From assembly GCF_032586155.1 (NCBI RefSeq), contig NZ_JAWHTC010000002.1, positions 930,001-994,000 on the forward strand: DNA of 64,000 nucleotides, in the 5' to 3' direction. Positions 7,063-14,781 of this stretch are shown piece after piece (position 1 is the stretch's first letter; the number at the start of each line of letters is the position of its first letter). This DNA comes from JAWHTC01 sp032586155 (GTDB taxonomy: Bacteria > Pseudomonadota > Alphaproteobacteria > Rhodobacterales > Rhodobacteraceae). The notes beneath the pieces are model-generated. The model saw only the letters and a program-made list of their open reading frames with translations. It did no database searches and had not been told where the DNA came from. A program made the translations under genes and the position numbers.

Positions 7063-7320
7063 TTTTGTTCCCCTTTCCAACTGCTCACCCTTGGCTTCAA
7101 GGGCGCGCCGGTTTGGAGGGAGAGAACGGCGCGCCCTTGCCATATTCTTGGGATCCTGAATGCGCGCGCCGATGGTCACTTTTTTGCCCCGGCCCGGCAC
7201 CAGTGGCAGCTGGAGATCCGAACAAAGACCATTGTGCGCCGGGATTGTGTCCATCGCTTGCCCCAATTGTGGCAAGATTGGGGCATCGAGAATTTTAGCC
7301 GATTTTTCAGGTTTTCAAGC
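7063..7320 (-). other. Spacer between the secreted paralogues with two inverted repeats
   Basis: This 258-base gap contains a perfect 13-bp-arm hairpin (CAAGGGCGCGCCG at 7098-7110 with its complement at 7127-7139) and a weaker dyad (CCCCAAT at 7261-7267, ATTGGGG at 7277-7283). Neither is followed by a T-run on the minus strand. They may be rho-dependent 3'-end structures or mRNA-stabilising elements of the upstream paralogue. I see no additional gene here. Confidence 0.5.
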
Positions 7321-7629
7321 TCACCCGGCCACCCCCTTGGCCATGTTGGGCAGCAGCCCAAGCGCCAAGCCCTCGCCGCTTGACGTGACGCAGGCAATGC
7401 CCTCGGGATCGGTAAGGAAAATCGTCCAGGTCCCGGTCGTTGGCGACGCCCAGATCTCGATCAGAACTCCATTTGATTGCAGCCCCGTGGCGATCTGCGC
7501 TTCGGCATAGCGTTTCTCCAACCCGGCAACCAATGCGTCGCGCCCGACACAGCGGGCTTGTGCATGCGCTGGCGGCGCAATCGCGGCCATACCAAAAATA
7601 ACCGCACTGGCGAAAAGACGTTTGTACAT
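7321..7629 (-). CDS. Small secreted protein of unknown function, paralogue of the 6748-7062 gene
   Basis: This 102-residue protein has a signal peptide (MYKRLFASAVIFGMAAIAPP, cleavage after AHA). The mature region has RCVGRDALV near the start, GLQ, then IEIWASPTTGTWTIFLTDPEG and a Cys, paralleling the downstream gene position by position. The start at 7629 has a strong AGGAG. A mature domain of about 80 residues with two conserved cysteines suggests a periplasmic binding or inhibitor-like module. The two genes form a tandem duplication on the same strand. No recognised Pfam-type family. Confidence 0.72.
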   Translation of the reverse strand: MYKRLFASAVIFGMAAIAPPAHAQARCVGRDALVAGLEKRYAEAQIATGLQSNGVLIEIWASPTTGTWTIFLTDPEGIACVTSSGEGLALGLLPNMAKGVAG

Positions 7630-7812
7630 GATGTGCTCCTTTGTGGTTCGGGGCATCGCCCCGGATTTCGCTATGCTATTGATATGGGCTTGCGACCGCC
7701 GGTTCTCATCACCCAACCTGCGCACGGGCGCTCATCTCTGCGTGTGGTTTTGGTGATGTTTACAGGCGCAGACCGGCAAGCTAGTCATGTGGCCTGACAA
7801 CAGGAGATCGCG

Positions 7813-8409
7813 ATGAAACAGCCTCGCGCATGGCAACGGATGCTCTCGGGTCGCAGGCTCGACCTGCTCGATCCCACACCGATGGATATCGAGATCGAGG
7901 ACATCGCCCATGGCCTGGCCTTCGTGGCCCGCTGGAACGGTCAGACCTTTGGCGACTGGCCCTATTCCGTGGCCGAGCATTCTCTGCTGGTAGAGACGAT
8001 TTACGCAAGATTAGAGCCTAAATCACCGGCAAAATGGCGCCTTGCCGCCCTTCTGCATGACGCCCCCGAATACGTGATCGGTGACATGATTTCACCTGTG
8101 AAGGCAGCTGTCGGTCCCGGTTACGGCGCGCTCGATGACCGGCTGACGGCGGCCATCCATATCCGTTTTGGCCTGCCCGCCGCCGTGCCCGCCAACATCA
8201 AGAAAAAGATCAAATCGGCCGACCGTGTCTCGGCCTGGATGGAGGCCACCCAGATCGCAGGTTTCACCAAAGCCGAAGCCGACAGGTTCTTTGGCAAGCC
8301 CGACCCGGCCCTCATTGAGGGTCTCGATATCCACCTACGCCCCCCGGTCGAGGTGCGCCGTGATTTCACCGCCCGGCACGAAACGCTATTGGCCGGGATG
8401 ACCCCGTGA
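7813..8409 (+). CDS. HD domain phosphohydrolase (YfbR-like)
   Basis: This is a 198-residue single HD domain. The metal-binding residues are visible: SVAEHS (His56), the ALLHDAPEY block with His82-Asp83, and a later Asp in IKSADRVSAWMEA. The EAPE/DAPEYVIGDM segment is typical of YfbR-type 5'-deoxynucleotidases and related HD hydrolases. The ribosome binding site AGGAGA precedes the ATG. Its TGA overlaps the GTG start of the GNAT gene, so the two are translationally coupled. The natural substrate is unknown. Confidence 0.85.
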   Translation: MKQPRAWQRMLSGRRLDLLDPTPMDIEIEDIAHGLAFVARWNGQTFGDWPYSVAEHSLLVETIYARLEPKSPAKWRLAALLHDAPEYVIGDMISPVKAAVGPGYGALDDRLTAAIHIRFGLPAAVPANIKKKIKSADRVSAWMEATQIAGFTKAEADRFFGKPDPALIEGLDIHLRPPVEVRRDFTARHETLLAGMTP

Positions 8410-8891
8410 TTCACATCCGTCGCGCCACCCCGGCCGACAGCCGCGCCATGGCCGACCTGTTGAATGCGATCATCGCGCTCGGCGGCACCACCGCCAAGAC
8501 AACGCCAGTCACCGGCGATATTCTGTCCGAATGGATGACACAAGACGGAAGCGCAGGCGCCTGGCATCTGGCCGAAGATGACACCGGAATGCTTCTGGGG
8601 TTTCAATCCATCGGCCCGAAAGAGGGCCTTCCCTATGACGCCTGCGACATCGCTACTTTCGTCCGTGTGGGCCAAACCGGCCTTGGCATCGGGTCACGCC
8701 TGTTCAAAGCCACCAAACAGGCCGCTCATGATCTTGGATACTCCTGGATCAACGCCACCATCCGCGCCGACAATGAAAGCGGTCTGACCTACTACCAATC
8801 GCGTGGGTTTGAGGATTGGAAGCGGGTCGAAGACAGCGTGCTGGATGATGGCACCGTCGTGGCGAGGATCTGCAAACGTTACGATCTGTGA
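8406..8891 (+). CDS. GNAT family N-acetyltransferase
   Basis: This 161-residue protein has GNAT hallmarks: IRRATPADSRAMADLLNAI at the N-terminus, the acetyl-CoA pyrophosphate-binding region VGQTGLGIGSRLF (motif A, Q/RxxGxG/A type) around 90-105, and ATIRADNESGLTYYQSRGFE (motif B). The GTG start at 8406 overlaps the preceding stop (GTGA); no ATG is available nearby. The acceptor could be a small molecule or protein. Confidence 0.88.
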   Translation: MIHIRRATPADSRAMADLLNAIIALGGTTAKTTPVTGDILSEWMTQDGSAGAWHLAEDDTGMLLGFQSIGPKEGLPYDACDIATFVRVGQTGLGIGSRLFKATKQAAHDLGYSWINATIRADNESGLTYYQSRGFEDWKRVEDSVLDDGTVVARICKRYDL

Positions 8892-8980
8892 TCCCCTGTC
8901 CGCTATCCGCTTTACATCGCCACCCCGGGCATACAATTTGAAAGTGTAATCACAGCTCCATTGCACTTGGGATATTCGCA

Positions 8981-9550
8981 ATGAAACTCTTTCTCGTCTG
9001 CATCACATTTGTTCTCGGCATCGCGACGCCTGTTTTTGCTGACGTCAAACAATGCCAGGCGCTATATACTGCTGGGCCAAAATCACTAGGCGGCTTGGCC
9101 TTGAAGTCAGGTAAAAACTACGAGAAATCCAATCGTGGCGGCGGCTACGCGCTTCAATATGGAACGCTTGGCAAGACATGGGCGACACTGTTCTTTTTCG
9201 ACATGCAGCGCAAGAAAATCCGCGAGAAGCACTTGGTGGACGAGCTAGGGCGCGCCACACGCGCAGCAATTGAAGCACGACTTGTAATGTTGGCCAACAA
9301 AGGGATCACCGAAGCCGGTCAGGAGACACCGATGGAGATCGGGGGCGAAGGTACGTTTCCAGGTGTTCTCTACATGGAATCGAAATTATTCTTAGAACCC
9401 AAAGGGCACCCGGTCACGAACGATTACGTGACAGTAGGTGTCGTCAACAATTGCATCGTCAAACTTCGGTTTTCCAGTCAGGGCAATCGCAAGGCCAGCA
9501 ATCGCAAATTCGAGAAGATGAAACGCGAGTTGAGAAAAGCCGTAAAGTAA
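8981..9550 (+). CDS. Hypothetical secreted protein
   Basis: This 189-residue protein has a clear signal peptide (MKLFLVCITFVLGIATPVFA, cleavage before DVKQC). The mature protein has two cysteines (Cys25 and one near 159), a strongly basic C-terminus (RKASNRKFEKMKRELRKAVK) and a central glycine/tyrosine-rich segment. I recognise no family. Codon use looks richer in A and T than in adjacent genes, which may hint at later acquisition, though this was not computed. A plausible GGGATATTCGC leader precedes the ATG. Function unknown. Confidence 0.65.
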   Translation: MKLFLVCITFVLGIATPVFADVKQCQALYTAGPKSLGGLALKSGKNYEKSNRGGGYALQYGTLGKTWATLFFFDMQRKKIREKHLVDELGRATRAAIEARLVMLANKGITEAGQETPMEIGGEGTFPGVLYMESKLFLEPKGHPVTNDYVTVGVVNNCIVKLRFSSQGNRKASNRKFEKMKRELRKAVK

Positions 9551-9584
9551 AGCAACAGAGTACCATGTCTGCGCGCACGTTGCG

Positions 9585-9696
9585 TTAACTCTTTTCCCTA
9601 ACCAATCCCTGCCCCACCGAACGCCAGACGGATACCCGACAGATAGCAGACGGATTCCAGCACCTTAATTTTCGGTTAATTCGAGGCGTTAACCAT
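9585..9696. promoter_or_regulatory. CtrA-type binding boxes in a convergent intergenic region
   Basis: TTAATTTTCGGTTAA (9665-9679) matches the CtrA consensus TTAA-N7-TTAA exactly. TTAACCAT (9689-9696), the CtrA half-site form, follows ten bases later, and a GTTAAC lies at 9584-9589. Both flanking genes converge on this 206-base gap, so no annotated promoter is served. The box match is seen directly; binding is inferred. Confidence 0.5.
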
Positions 9697-9756
9697 TTCC
9701 CTCACGAACCGATTCCGGCACCGCGAGAGTATTTCTTGTCAGGTCGTGTTTTGACG

Positions 9757-10308
9757 TTATCGCGGGCTGCGTTTGGCGAGGATACGCTGCAAGGTCCGGC
9801 GGTGCATGTTCAGCCGCCGCGCGGTCTCGCTCACGTTGCGATCACACAGCTCATAGACGCGCTGGATATGCTCCCAACGCACCCGATCCGCGCTCATCGG
9901 GTTTTCCGGCGGCGGCGGCAGTTCGTTTTCCCCCGCCAACAGGGCGTTGGTAATGTCCTTGGCGTCCGCGGGTTTCGAAAGGTAATCGGTCGCGCCGATC
10001 TTTACCGCCGCAACGGCGGTGGCAATCGCGCCATATCCGGTCAGAACCACAACCCGGCAATCGGGACGCTTCTCGCGCAGCACCTCGACCACGTCGAGCC
10101 CGTTGCCATCCTCGAGCCGCAGGTCGCACACCGCATAGGCCGGGGTGCGGGCGGTGGCGATCGCCTTGCCAGCGGCAACAGAACTTGCAGTTTCCACCTC
10201 GAACCCGCGTTTTTCCATCGCCTTGGCCAGCCGTCGCAGGAACGGTTCATCATCATCAAGGATGAGCAGCGATTTGTCTTCACCGATGTCCATAAGTTCT
10301 TCGGTCAC
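9757..10308 (-). CDS. regA: Redox response regulator RegA (PrrA/ActR)
   Basis: This 183-residue protein is a receiver plus Fis-type HTH. LLILDDDEPFLRRLAKAMEK holds the acidic pocket, VCDLRLEDGNGLDVVE the phospho-acceptor Asp (about residue 62), and KPADAKDI the conserved Lys. The C-terminal helix-turn-helix NVSETARRLNMHRRTLQRIL is nearly invariant in RegA/PrrA. The GTG at 10308 is preferred because GGGGAGGAG sits just upstream; the alternative GTG at 10329 lacks a site. RegA controls photosynthesis, respiration, nitrogen and carbon fixation in response to redox signals from RegB, encoded divergently at 11163. Confidence 0.95.
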   Translation of the reverse strand: MTEELMDIGEDKSLLILDDDEPFLRRLAKAMEKRGFEVETASSVAAGKAIATARTPAYAVCDLRLEDGNGLDVVEVLREKRPDCRVVVLTGYGAIATAVAAVKIGATDYLSKPADAKDITNALLAGENELPPPPENPMSADRVRWEHIQRVYELCDRNVSETARRLNMHRRTLQRILAKRSPR

Positions 10309-10389
10309 GCCGGTCTCCTCCCCGATCACGCAAGTCTGCCTGTGTCGGTTGTATCCCGCGCCCCCGGGTTCGTCAAACCCGCCGGAGAC

Positions 10390-11067
10390 TTAACGATTTT
10401 CCACAAAACACCCAATCCGGTCCGCCACCTGCTGTGGTGATTCACCTCGCTTAAACAACCCGACCAGACCTTCGCCCGGAAAGACAAGGTAACTCCAGGT
10501 CGAGTGGTCAACCAGGTAGTACTCTTCGTCGCCTTCTTCCGGCTCCTGCTTCTTGAAATAGGTGCGGTAGGCCTTGCTGGCCGCCTTCACCTGTTCCATC
10601 GATCCGGTCAGGCCAACAAATCGGGGTGTGACAAGGTTTCCTTCGACCCCGTCCACGTCGTCAATAATGCTGTCGAAAGTCTCGGCAAAATCACGCATCA
10701 CTTCGGGCGTATCTCGTTCAGGATCGATGGAGATGAACACCGGCTTGACGGTCAACCCGCGTTGATCCAGAAGGCCGACCGCCTCGGCGTTGCGCGAATT
10801 GTCTAGAGGACAGACATCCGGGCAGAACGTATAGCCGAAATACAGCAAAGACGGCTGATCGATTACTTGTTCGCTGGTGACCGCTTCTCCATCGAAATCG
10901 ACCAAGGTGAATGGCCCGCCAAGGGAGCCAACACCGCCTGCGGTTTTTGTGGCTCGGCACTGGGCGTATTTGTCATCCGGACCCCAACCGCCCATGGTAA
11001 GCACGACGATGGCGCCAATCGCCAAAACAACCGCTACAACGGCAGCCCATGCATAGTACTTGGTCAT
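10390..11067 (-). CDS. senC: SCO1/SenC (PrrC) copper-chaperone-like protein
   Basis: This 225-residue protein has one N-terminal membrane anchor (about 5-25) and a thioredoxin-fold domain. Copper ligands of the family are present: Cys82 and Cys86 in GYTFCPDVCPLDN and His188 in VDHSTWSYLVF. SenC/PrrC proteins help deliver copper to cytochrome oxidase and modulate the RegB/RegA pathway. The start at 11067 has GAGGGA upstream; an in-frame ATG at 11088 is possible. It lies between regA and regB, as in the known reg/prr locus. Confidence 0.93.
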   Translation of the reverse strand: MTKYYAWAAVVAVVLAIGAIVVLTMGGWGPDDKYAQCRATKTAGGVGSLGGPFTLVDFDGEAVTSEQVIDQPSLLYFGYTFCPDVCPLDNSRNAEAVGLLDQRGLTVKPVFISIDPERDTPEVMRDFAETFDSIIDDVDGVEGNLVTPRFVGLTGSMEQVKAASKAYRTYFKKQEPEEGDEEYYLVDHSTWSYLVFPGEGLVGLFKRGESPQQVADRIGCFVENR

Positions 11068-11162
11068 TGGCTTTTTCCCTCTCGCCATCACCCGCCATTG
11101 ATTGGCGCCCGCGTCACATCTAACAATCAATTCAAAGGATGCAACGGGACGAAGGCGCGCAG

Positions 11163-12563
11163 ATGACAGATACATCGATCGGATTCGTCGGCGGCGGTCA
11201 GCGGGGCAACTGGATTCGTCTGCGCACCGTCATCTGGTTACGATGGGTGGCCATTGCCGGGCAGATCGGGGCGCTGTTGGTGGCGCGGTTTTACTACGAT
11301 CTGAAACTCGAATCAGCCCTGTTCTATCTGGTGATCGGCCTGGCGGTGATCGCCAACCTTGTGGCAATGTTCATCTTTCCCGAAAGCAAGCGCCTGACCG
11401 AACGCGAAAACTTGTTGATGGTTCTGTTCGATCTTCTGCAACTGTCTGCGCTTTTGTATCTGTCCGGCGGGCTGAACAACCCGTTTGCTCTTTTGATCGT
11501 TGGGCCGGTTACCGTGTCGGCTGCCGCGCTCAGTTTGCGCAGCACCGTGTTCCTGGGGGCCATGGCCATCCTGATCGTGTCGTTGCTGGCCGAATTTCAC
11601 ATGCCGCTGCGAACATCCGCGGGTACGGTTCTTTGGGTGGGCGAATTGTTCGTGTTCGGCAATTGGGTCGCAATCGTCATCGCTGTGGTCTTCCTGTCGG
11701 TCTATGCCCGCTGGATCTCGTCCGAGGCGCATTCGATGTCGGATGCGCTGCAAGCAACGCAAATGGCGCTCGCCCGCGAGCAGAAGCTGTCCGATCTCAG
11801 CGGCATCGTCGCCGCTGCCGCGCACGAGCTGGGAACGCCGCTGGCCACGATCAAACTGGCCTCATCCGAGCTGATGGAGGACCTGTCTGATCACCCCGAC
11901 GTTCTTGAAGATGTGACCCTGATCAATCAGGAAACTGACCGTTGCCGTGATATTCTGCGCTCGATGGGACAGATCGGCAAAGACGACCTCTACATGCGCC
12001 ACGCCCCTGTCACCGCCGTCGTGGACGAGGCCGCCGAACCGCATGTCGACCGCGGCAAGGCGCTGCATTTCGAAACCATGTCACATCTGGGAACCGAGCT
12101 TCCTCAACCCGTCATAGCGCGGCGCCCCGAAATCGTTCACGGTCTGCGCAACCTGATCCAGAACGCCGTCGATTTCGCCAGGGAAAATGTCTGGGTTGAA
12201 ACCACCTGGTCGCATGGCAAAATCACAATACGCATTCAGGATGACGGTCCGGGCTTTCCGGCGCATTTAATCGGGCGAATCGGCGACCCGTTCATGCGCA
12301 GCGGCAAGAAAAGCGCGACCGACGGTGCTTCGCGCCCCGCCTATGAGGGCATGGGGCTTGGCCTGTTCATCGCCAAAACCCTGCTTGAACGCACCGGGGC
12401 CGAACTGACCTTTGCCAACGGGAGTGATTTACAAAATGCAGATACCGTTGCGTCCGCGAGATGTGGTGCCATCGTCGCCGTGACCTGGCCCTTCGCCAAA
12501 ATCGATGCCCGCTTCGGCGGCGATGCGATGCCAATCGGTCAAAACCGTCCCTTGGAGGTTTAA
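11163..12563 (+). CDS. regB: Redox sensor histidine kinase RegB (PrrB)
   Basis: This 466-residue protein has six transmembrane segments (about 25-180) followed by DHp and HATPase domains. SGGLNNPFALL (101-111) is the quinone-sensing loop motif. The H-box AAAAHELGTPLATIK has the phospho-acceptor His221, and QETDRCRDIL carries Cys261, equivalent to the redox-active cysteine of RegB. ATP-lid motifs NLIQNAVDFA and GMGLGLFIAKTLLERTGA are intact. The start at 11163 is chosen over 11139, where the ribosome binding site would abut the ATG. Divergent from senC-regA over a 95-base shared promoter region. Confidence 0.96.
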   Translation: MTDTSIGFVGGGQRGNWIRLRTVIWLRWVAIAGQIGALLVARFYYDLKLESALFYLVIGLAVIANLVAMFIFPESKRLTERENLLMVLFDLLQLSALLYLSGGLNNPFALLIVGPVTVSAAALSLRSTVFLGAMAILIVSLLAEFHMPLRTSAGTVLWVGELFVFGNWVAIVIAVVFLSVYARWISSEAHSMSDALQATQMALAREQKLSDLSGIVAAAAHELGTPLATIKLASSELMEDLSDHPDVLEDVTLINQETDRCRDILRSMGQIGKDDLYMRHAPVTAVVDEAAEPHVDRGKALHFETMSHLGTELPQPVIARRPEIVHGLRNLIQNAVDFARENVWVETTWSHGKITIRIQDDGPGFPAHLIGRIGDPFMRSGKKSATDGASRPAYEGMGLGLFIAKTLLERTGAELTFANGSDLQNADTVASARCGAIVAVTWPFAKIDARFGGDAMPIGQNRPLEV

Positions 12564-12592
12564 GATCACAAAAGCCGGAAAATGACGCCGTG

Positions 12593-12607
12593 TTTACGTC
12601 TCGTTAA
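12593..12607 (+). promoter_or_regulatory. CtrA-type box upstream of the DivL-like gene
   Basis: TTTACGTCTCGTTAA matches TTAA-N7-TTAA with one mismatch and is followed by CC, extending the right half to TTAACC. It lies about 90 bases upstream of the DivL-like start, a usual position for a CtrA-controlled promoter. Confidence 0.45.
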
Positions 12608-12694
12608 CCAATTGGAATCAGTCTTCTTCAGGGGGGACTGGTGGGTTCGTCCCGGGTACTGAAGCCGGGCGATGTTGGGTCTTGGGGAAGATAG

Positions 12695-14242
12695 ATGACC
12701 GGTGTGGATGTTTTGACAATTCTTGCGATGGCAGTGTTGTGCCTTGGCCTGGCCATCGGCGCTCTTTGGATCCTTTCACGGCTGGATGGTTGGAAGAACG
12801 CAAACAGGCCGCCGCGTGCGACGGTCAACTACCTCCTCGAAGGCGACCTGATCGTTGATGCCACCCCAATTGCCGAGGGCATCCTGACGGATGTCGGCCC
12901 CACAAACGGACACGACTGGAGCCTTCTGCATCGAGCATTCAGTGCTCGGTTTCCTGGTTTGCCCGCCACCGCCGCTGAGGCCCGCGACCTGGGCCCGATA
13001 CAAATCGATGCGGCAATCTCTGGCGATCGCGCCTCCCTAAGGCTCGGGGTTGTGAACGGCAAACTCAGGGTGGGCCTTGAGGAGCCCGATTCCGCCACCG
13101 CAGCCGACAGGCACCTTCGCATCAGGCAGTTGGATCAGCTCAACAAGATCTCGGAAATCGCCGAGATGTTTCCCTATCCGATCTGGTTGCAGTCCCAGAA
13201 GGGTATGATCGATTGGGCAAACCGCGCTTATCTCCAGCTGTTGAAGCGAGTCTCCCCGATAGCCGAGGGCGCGCTTATTCAAGAGTTCGACCTGACCCTT
13301 CCCAACGGGCAAACATCGCACACGCAACGGACAATGGTTGTGGATCAGAAAACCAGTGAACCAAAATGGTTCAACGCGTCCAAACTGGCGACGCCGGATG
13401 GTGGCACGATGGGGCTCGCTATCGATATTGATGCCGTGATCGAGGCTGAAACCGCTCAGCGTAAATTCGTTCAGACCCTGACAAAGACCTTTGCACAGCT
13501 TTCCACCGGACTGGCAATCTTCGATCGCGAAAGGCAATTGGCATTGTTTAATCCCGCGCTGATTGACCTGTTGGCGCTGCCTGCCGAGTTCCTGTCAACA
13601 CGCCCCACTCTTCTGACATTTTTCGACATGCTGCGCGACAACCGCATGATGCCCGAACCAAAGGACTATGCCAATTGGCGGCAACAGATCACCGATATGG
13701 TGATCGCATCGGTGGATGGACGGTTTCAGGAAATCTGGACCTTGCCATCCGGTCTGACCTATCGCGTGACCGGGCGGCCGCATCCTGATGGCGCCATCGC
13801 GCTCTTGTTCGAGGATATCTCTGCAGAGATTTCTCTAACCCGCCGGTTCCGCGCCCAACTAAACCTTGGTCAGGCGGCGATCGACACGCTGGACGAGGCA
13901 ATCGCGGTGTTCTCGACCAGTGGTACGCTGACAATGTCGAACCTGGCGTTTCGCAAGCTGTGGAAAATGGACCCGGATTCCAGCTTTGCCGATGTCACGA
14001 TCCGCGATGCGATGACGCAATGGCGCAAGATGGCCAAACCCGGGCCATTTTGGCCTCAGCTGCAAGAATATTTCAATGATCCAAATGATCGGGCCGACTG
14101 GTTTTCCGACGTGACTATGACGAATGGTACCGCTCTGGAATGTCGCGTCGCCCCCTTGTCCGGTGGCGCAACGCTTGTCGGATTCCGCTTGCGTCCGGTT
14201 TTCGAAACCGCGCCGCAGACTGCCGGAAAAGAGGGTGCCTGA
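12695..14242 (+). CDS. divL: PAS-domain protein, probable Rhodobacterales DivL homologue without kinase core
   Basis: This 515-residue protein has one N-terminal membrane segment (about 5-28), a linker, and three consecutive PAS-like regions (about 115-260, 265-375 and 385-505). Typical PAS text includes FDRERQLALFNPALIDLLALP and LDEAIAVFSTSGTLTMSNLAFRKLW. There is no H-box, N-box or G-box, so it cannot act as a histidine kinase. DivL in other Alphaproteobacteria controls the CckA-ChpT-CtrA phosphorelay and is encoded just before tsaE, as here. The DivL assignment therefore rests on synteny and the multi-PAS layout. The ATG has GGGGAAG upstream. Confidence 0.68.
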   Translation: MTGVDVLTILAMAVLCLGLAIGALWILSRLDGWKNANRPPRATVNYLLEGDLIVDATPIAEGILTDVGPTNGHDWSLLHRAFSARFPGLPATAAEARDLGPIQIDAAISGDRASLRLGVVNGKLRVGLEEPDSATAADRHLRIRQLDQLNKISEIAEMFPYPIWLQSQKGMIDWANRAYLQLLKRVSPIAEGALIQEFDLTLPNGQTSHTQRTMVVDQKTSEPKWFNASKLATPDGGTMGLAIDIDAVIEAETAQRKFVQTLTKTFAQLSTGLAIFDRERQLALFNPALIDLLALPAEFLSTRPTLLTFFDMLRDNRMMPEPKDYANWRQQITDMVIASVDGRFQEIWTLPSGLTYRVTGRPHPDGAIALLFEDISAEISLTRRFRAQLNLGQAAIDTLDEAIAVFSTSGTLTMSNLAFRKLWKMDPDSSFADVTIRDAMTQWRKMAKPGPFWPQLQEYFNDPNDRADWFSDVTMTNGTALECRVAPLSGGATLVGFRLRPVFETAPQTAGKEGA

Positions 14243-14298
14243 CGCCTGTACCCCGCAAACGGGCTTGCAGCACCGGGCAGGGTAGGTAATCTCGCGCC

Positions 14299-14781
14299 AT
14301 GCCGGTTGCCCCGTTTCACATCACACTGACCTCTCCCGATATGACCGCCGATCTTGCTACGCAAATCGGGCAGGTTCTGCACACGGGTGACGTGCTTCTT
14401 CTGTCCGGTGACATCGGCGCTGGGAAAACCCACTTCGCCCGCTCGCTAATCCAATCGCTGCAGGACAAACCAGAGGACGTGCCCTCACCAACCTTCACCC
14501 TGGTTCAGGTCTATGACACCTCAAAAGGAGAGCTGTGGCATACCGACCTTTACCGCCTTTCCCACGCCGACGAGGTGGTCGAACTGGGCCTGCTCGAGGC
14601 TTTCGAGGATGCGATCTGTCTGGTGGAGTGGCCCGACCGACTCGAAGAGCTTGCCCCGACAAACGCGCTGTCCCTTGCCTTTGCTATGACGCCAGAAGCC
14701 GGAACCCGTACCCTCGGAATTACCTGGACCGAGCCTGATTGGAGCACTCGGCTGGAAGGAATCACCAATGCGATCGCGTGA
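14299..14781 (+). CDS. tsaE: tRNA threonylcarbamoyladenosine biosynthesis ATPase TsaE
   Basis: This 160-residue ATPase has Walker A GDIGAGKT (37-44), the switch segment VPSPTFTLVQVYD and the HTDLYRL and LVEWPDRLEEL motifs of the family. TsaE works with TsaB and TsaD to form t6A37 on ANN-decoding tRNAs. Its 3' end overlaps the amgK start by 14 bases, so they are probably co-translated. Confidence 0.95.
   Translation: MPVAPFHITLTSPDMTADLATQIGQVLHTGDVLLLSGDIGAGKTHFARSLIQSLQDKPEDVPSPTFTLVQVYDTSKGELWHTDLYRLSHADEVVELGLLEAFEDAICLVEWPDRLEELAPTNALSLAFAMTPEAGTRTLGITWTEPDWSTRLEGITNAIA

Noticed and set aside
9736..10440. Plus-strand frame of 234 codons over regA, just downstream of the CtrA boxes
   Set aside because: No ribosome binding site or family features, and it mirrors the conserved RegA gene. 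A non-coding antisense RNA remains possible and is listed as a finding.
12695..14242. The DivL-like gene as a frameshifted histidine kinase with its kinase domain just downstream
   Set aside because: The sequence after its stop leads within about 55 bases to tsaE, and no HATPase motifs appear in any frame there. The short form is real, not a local frameshift.
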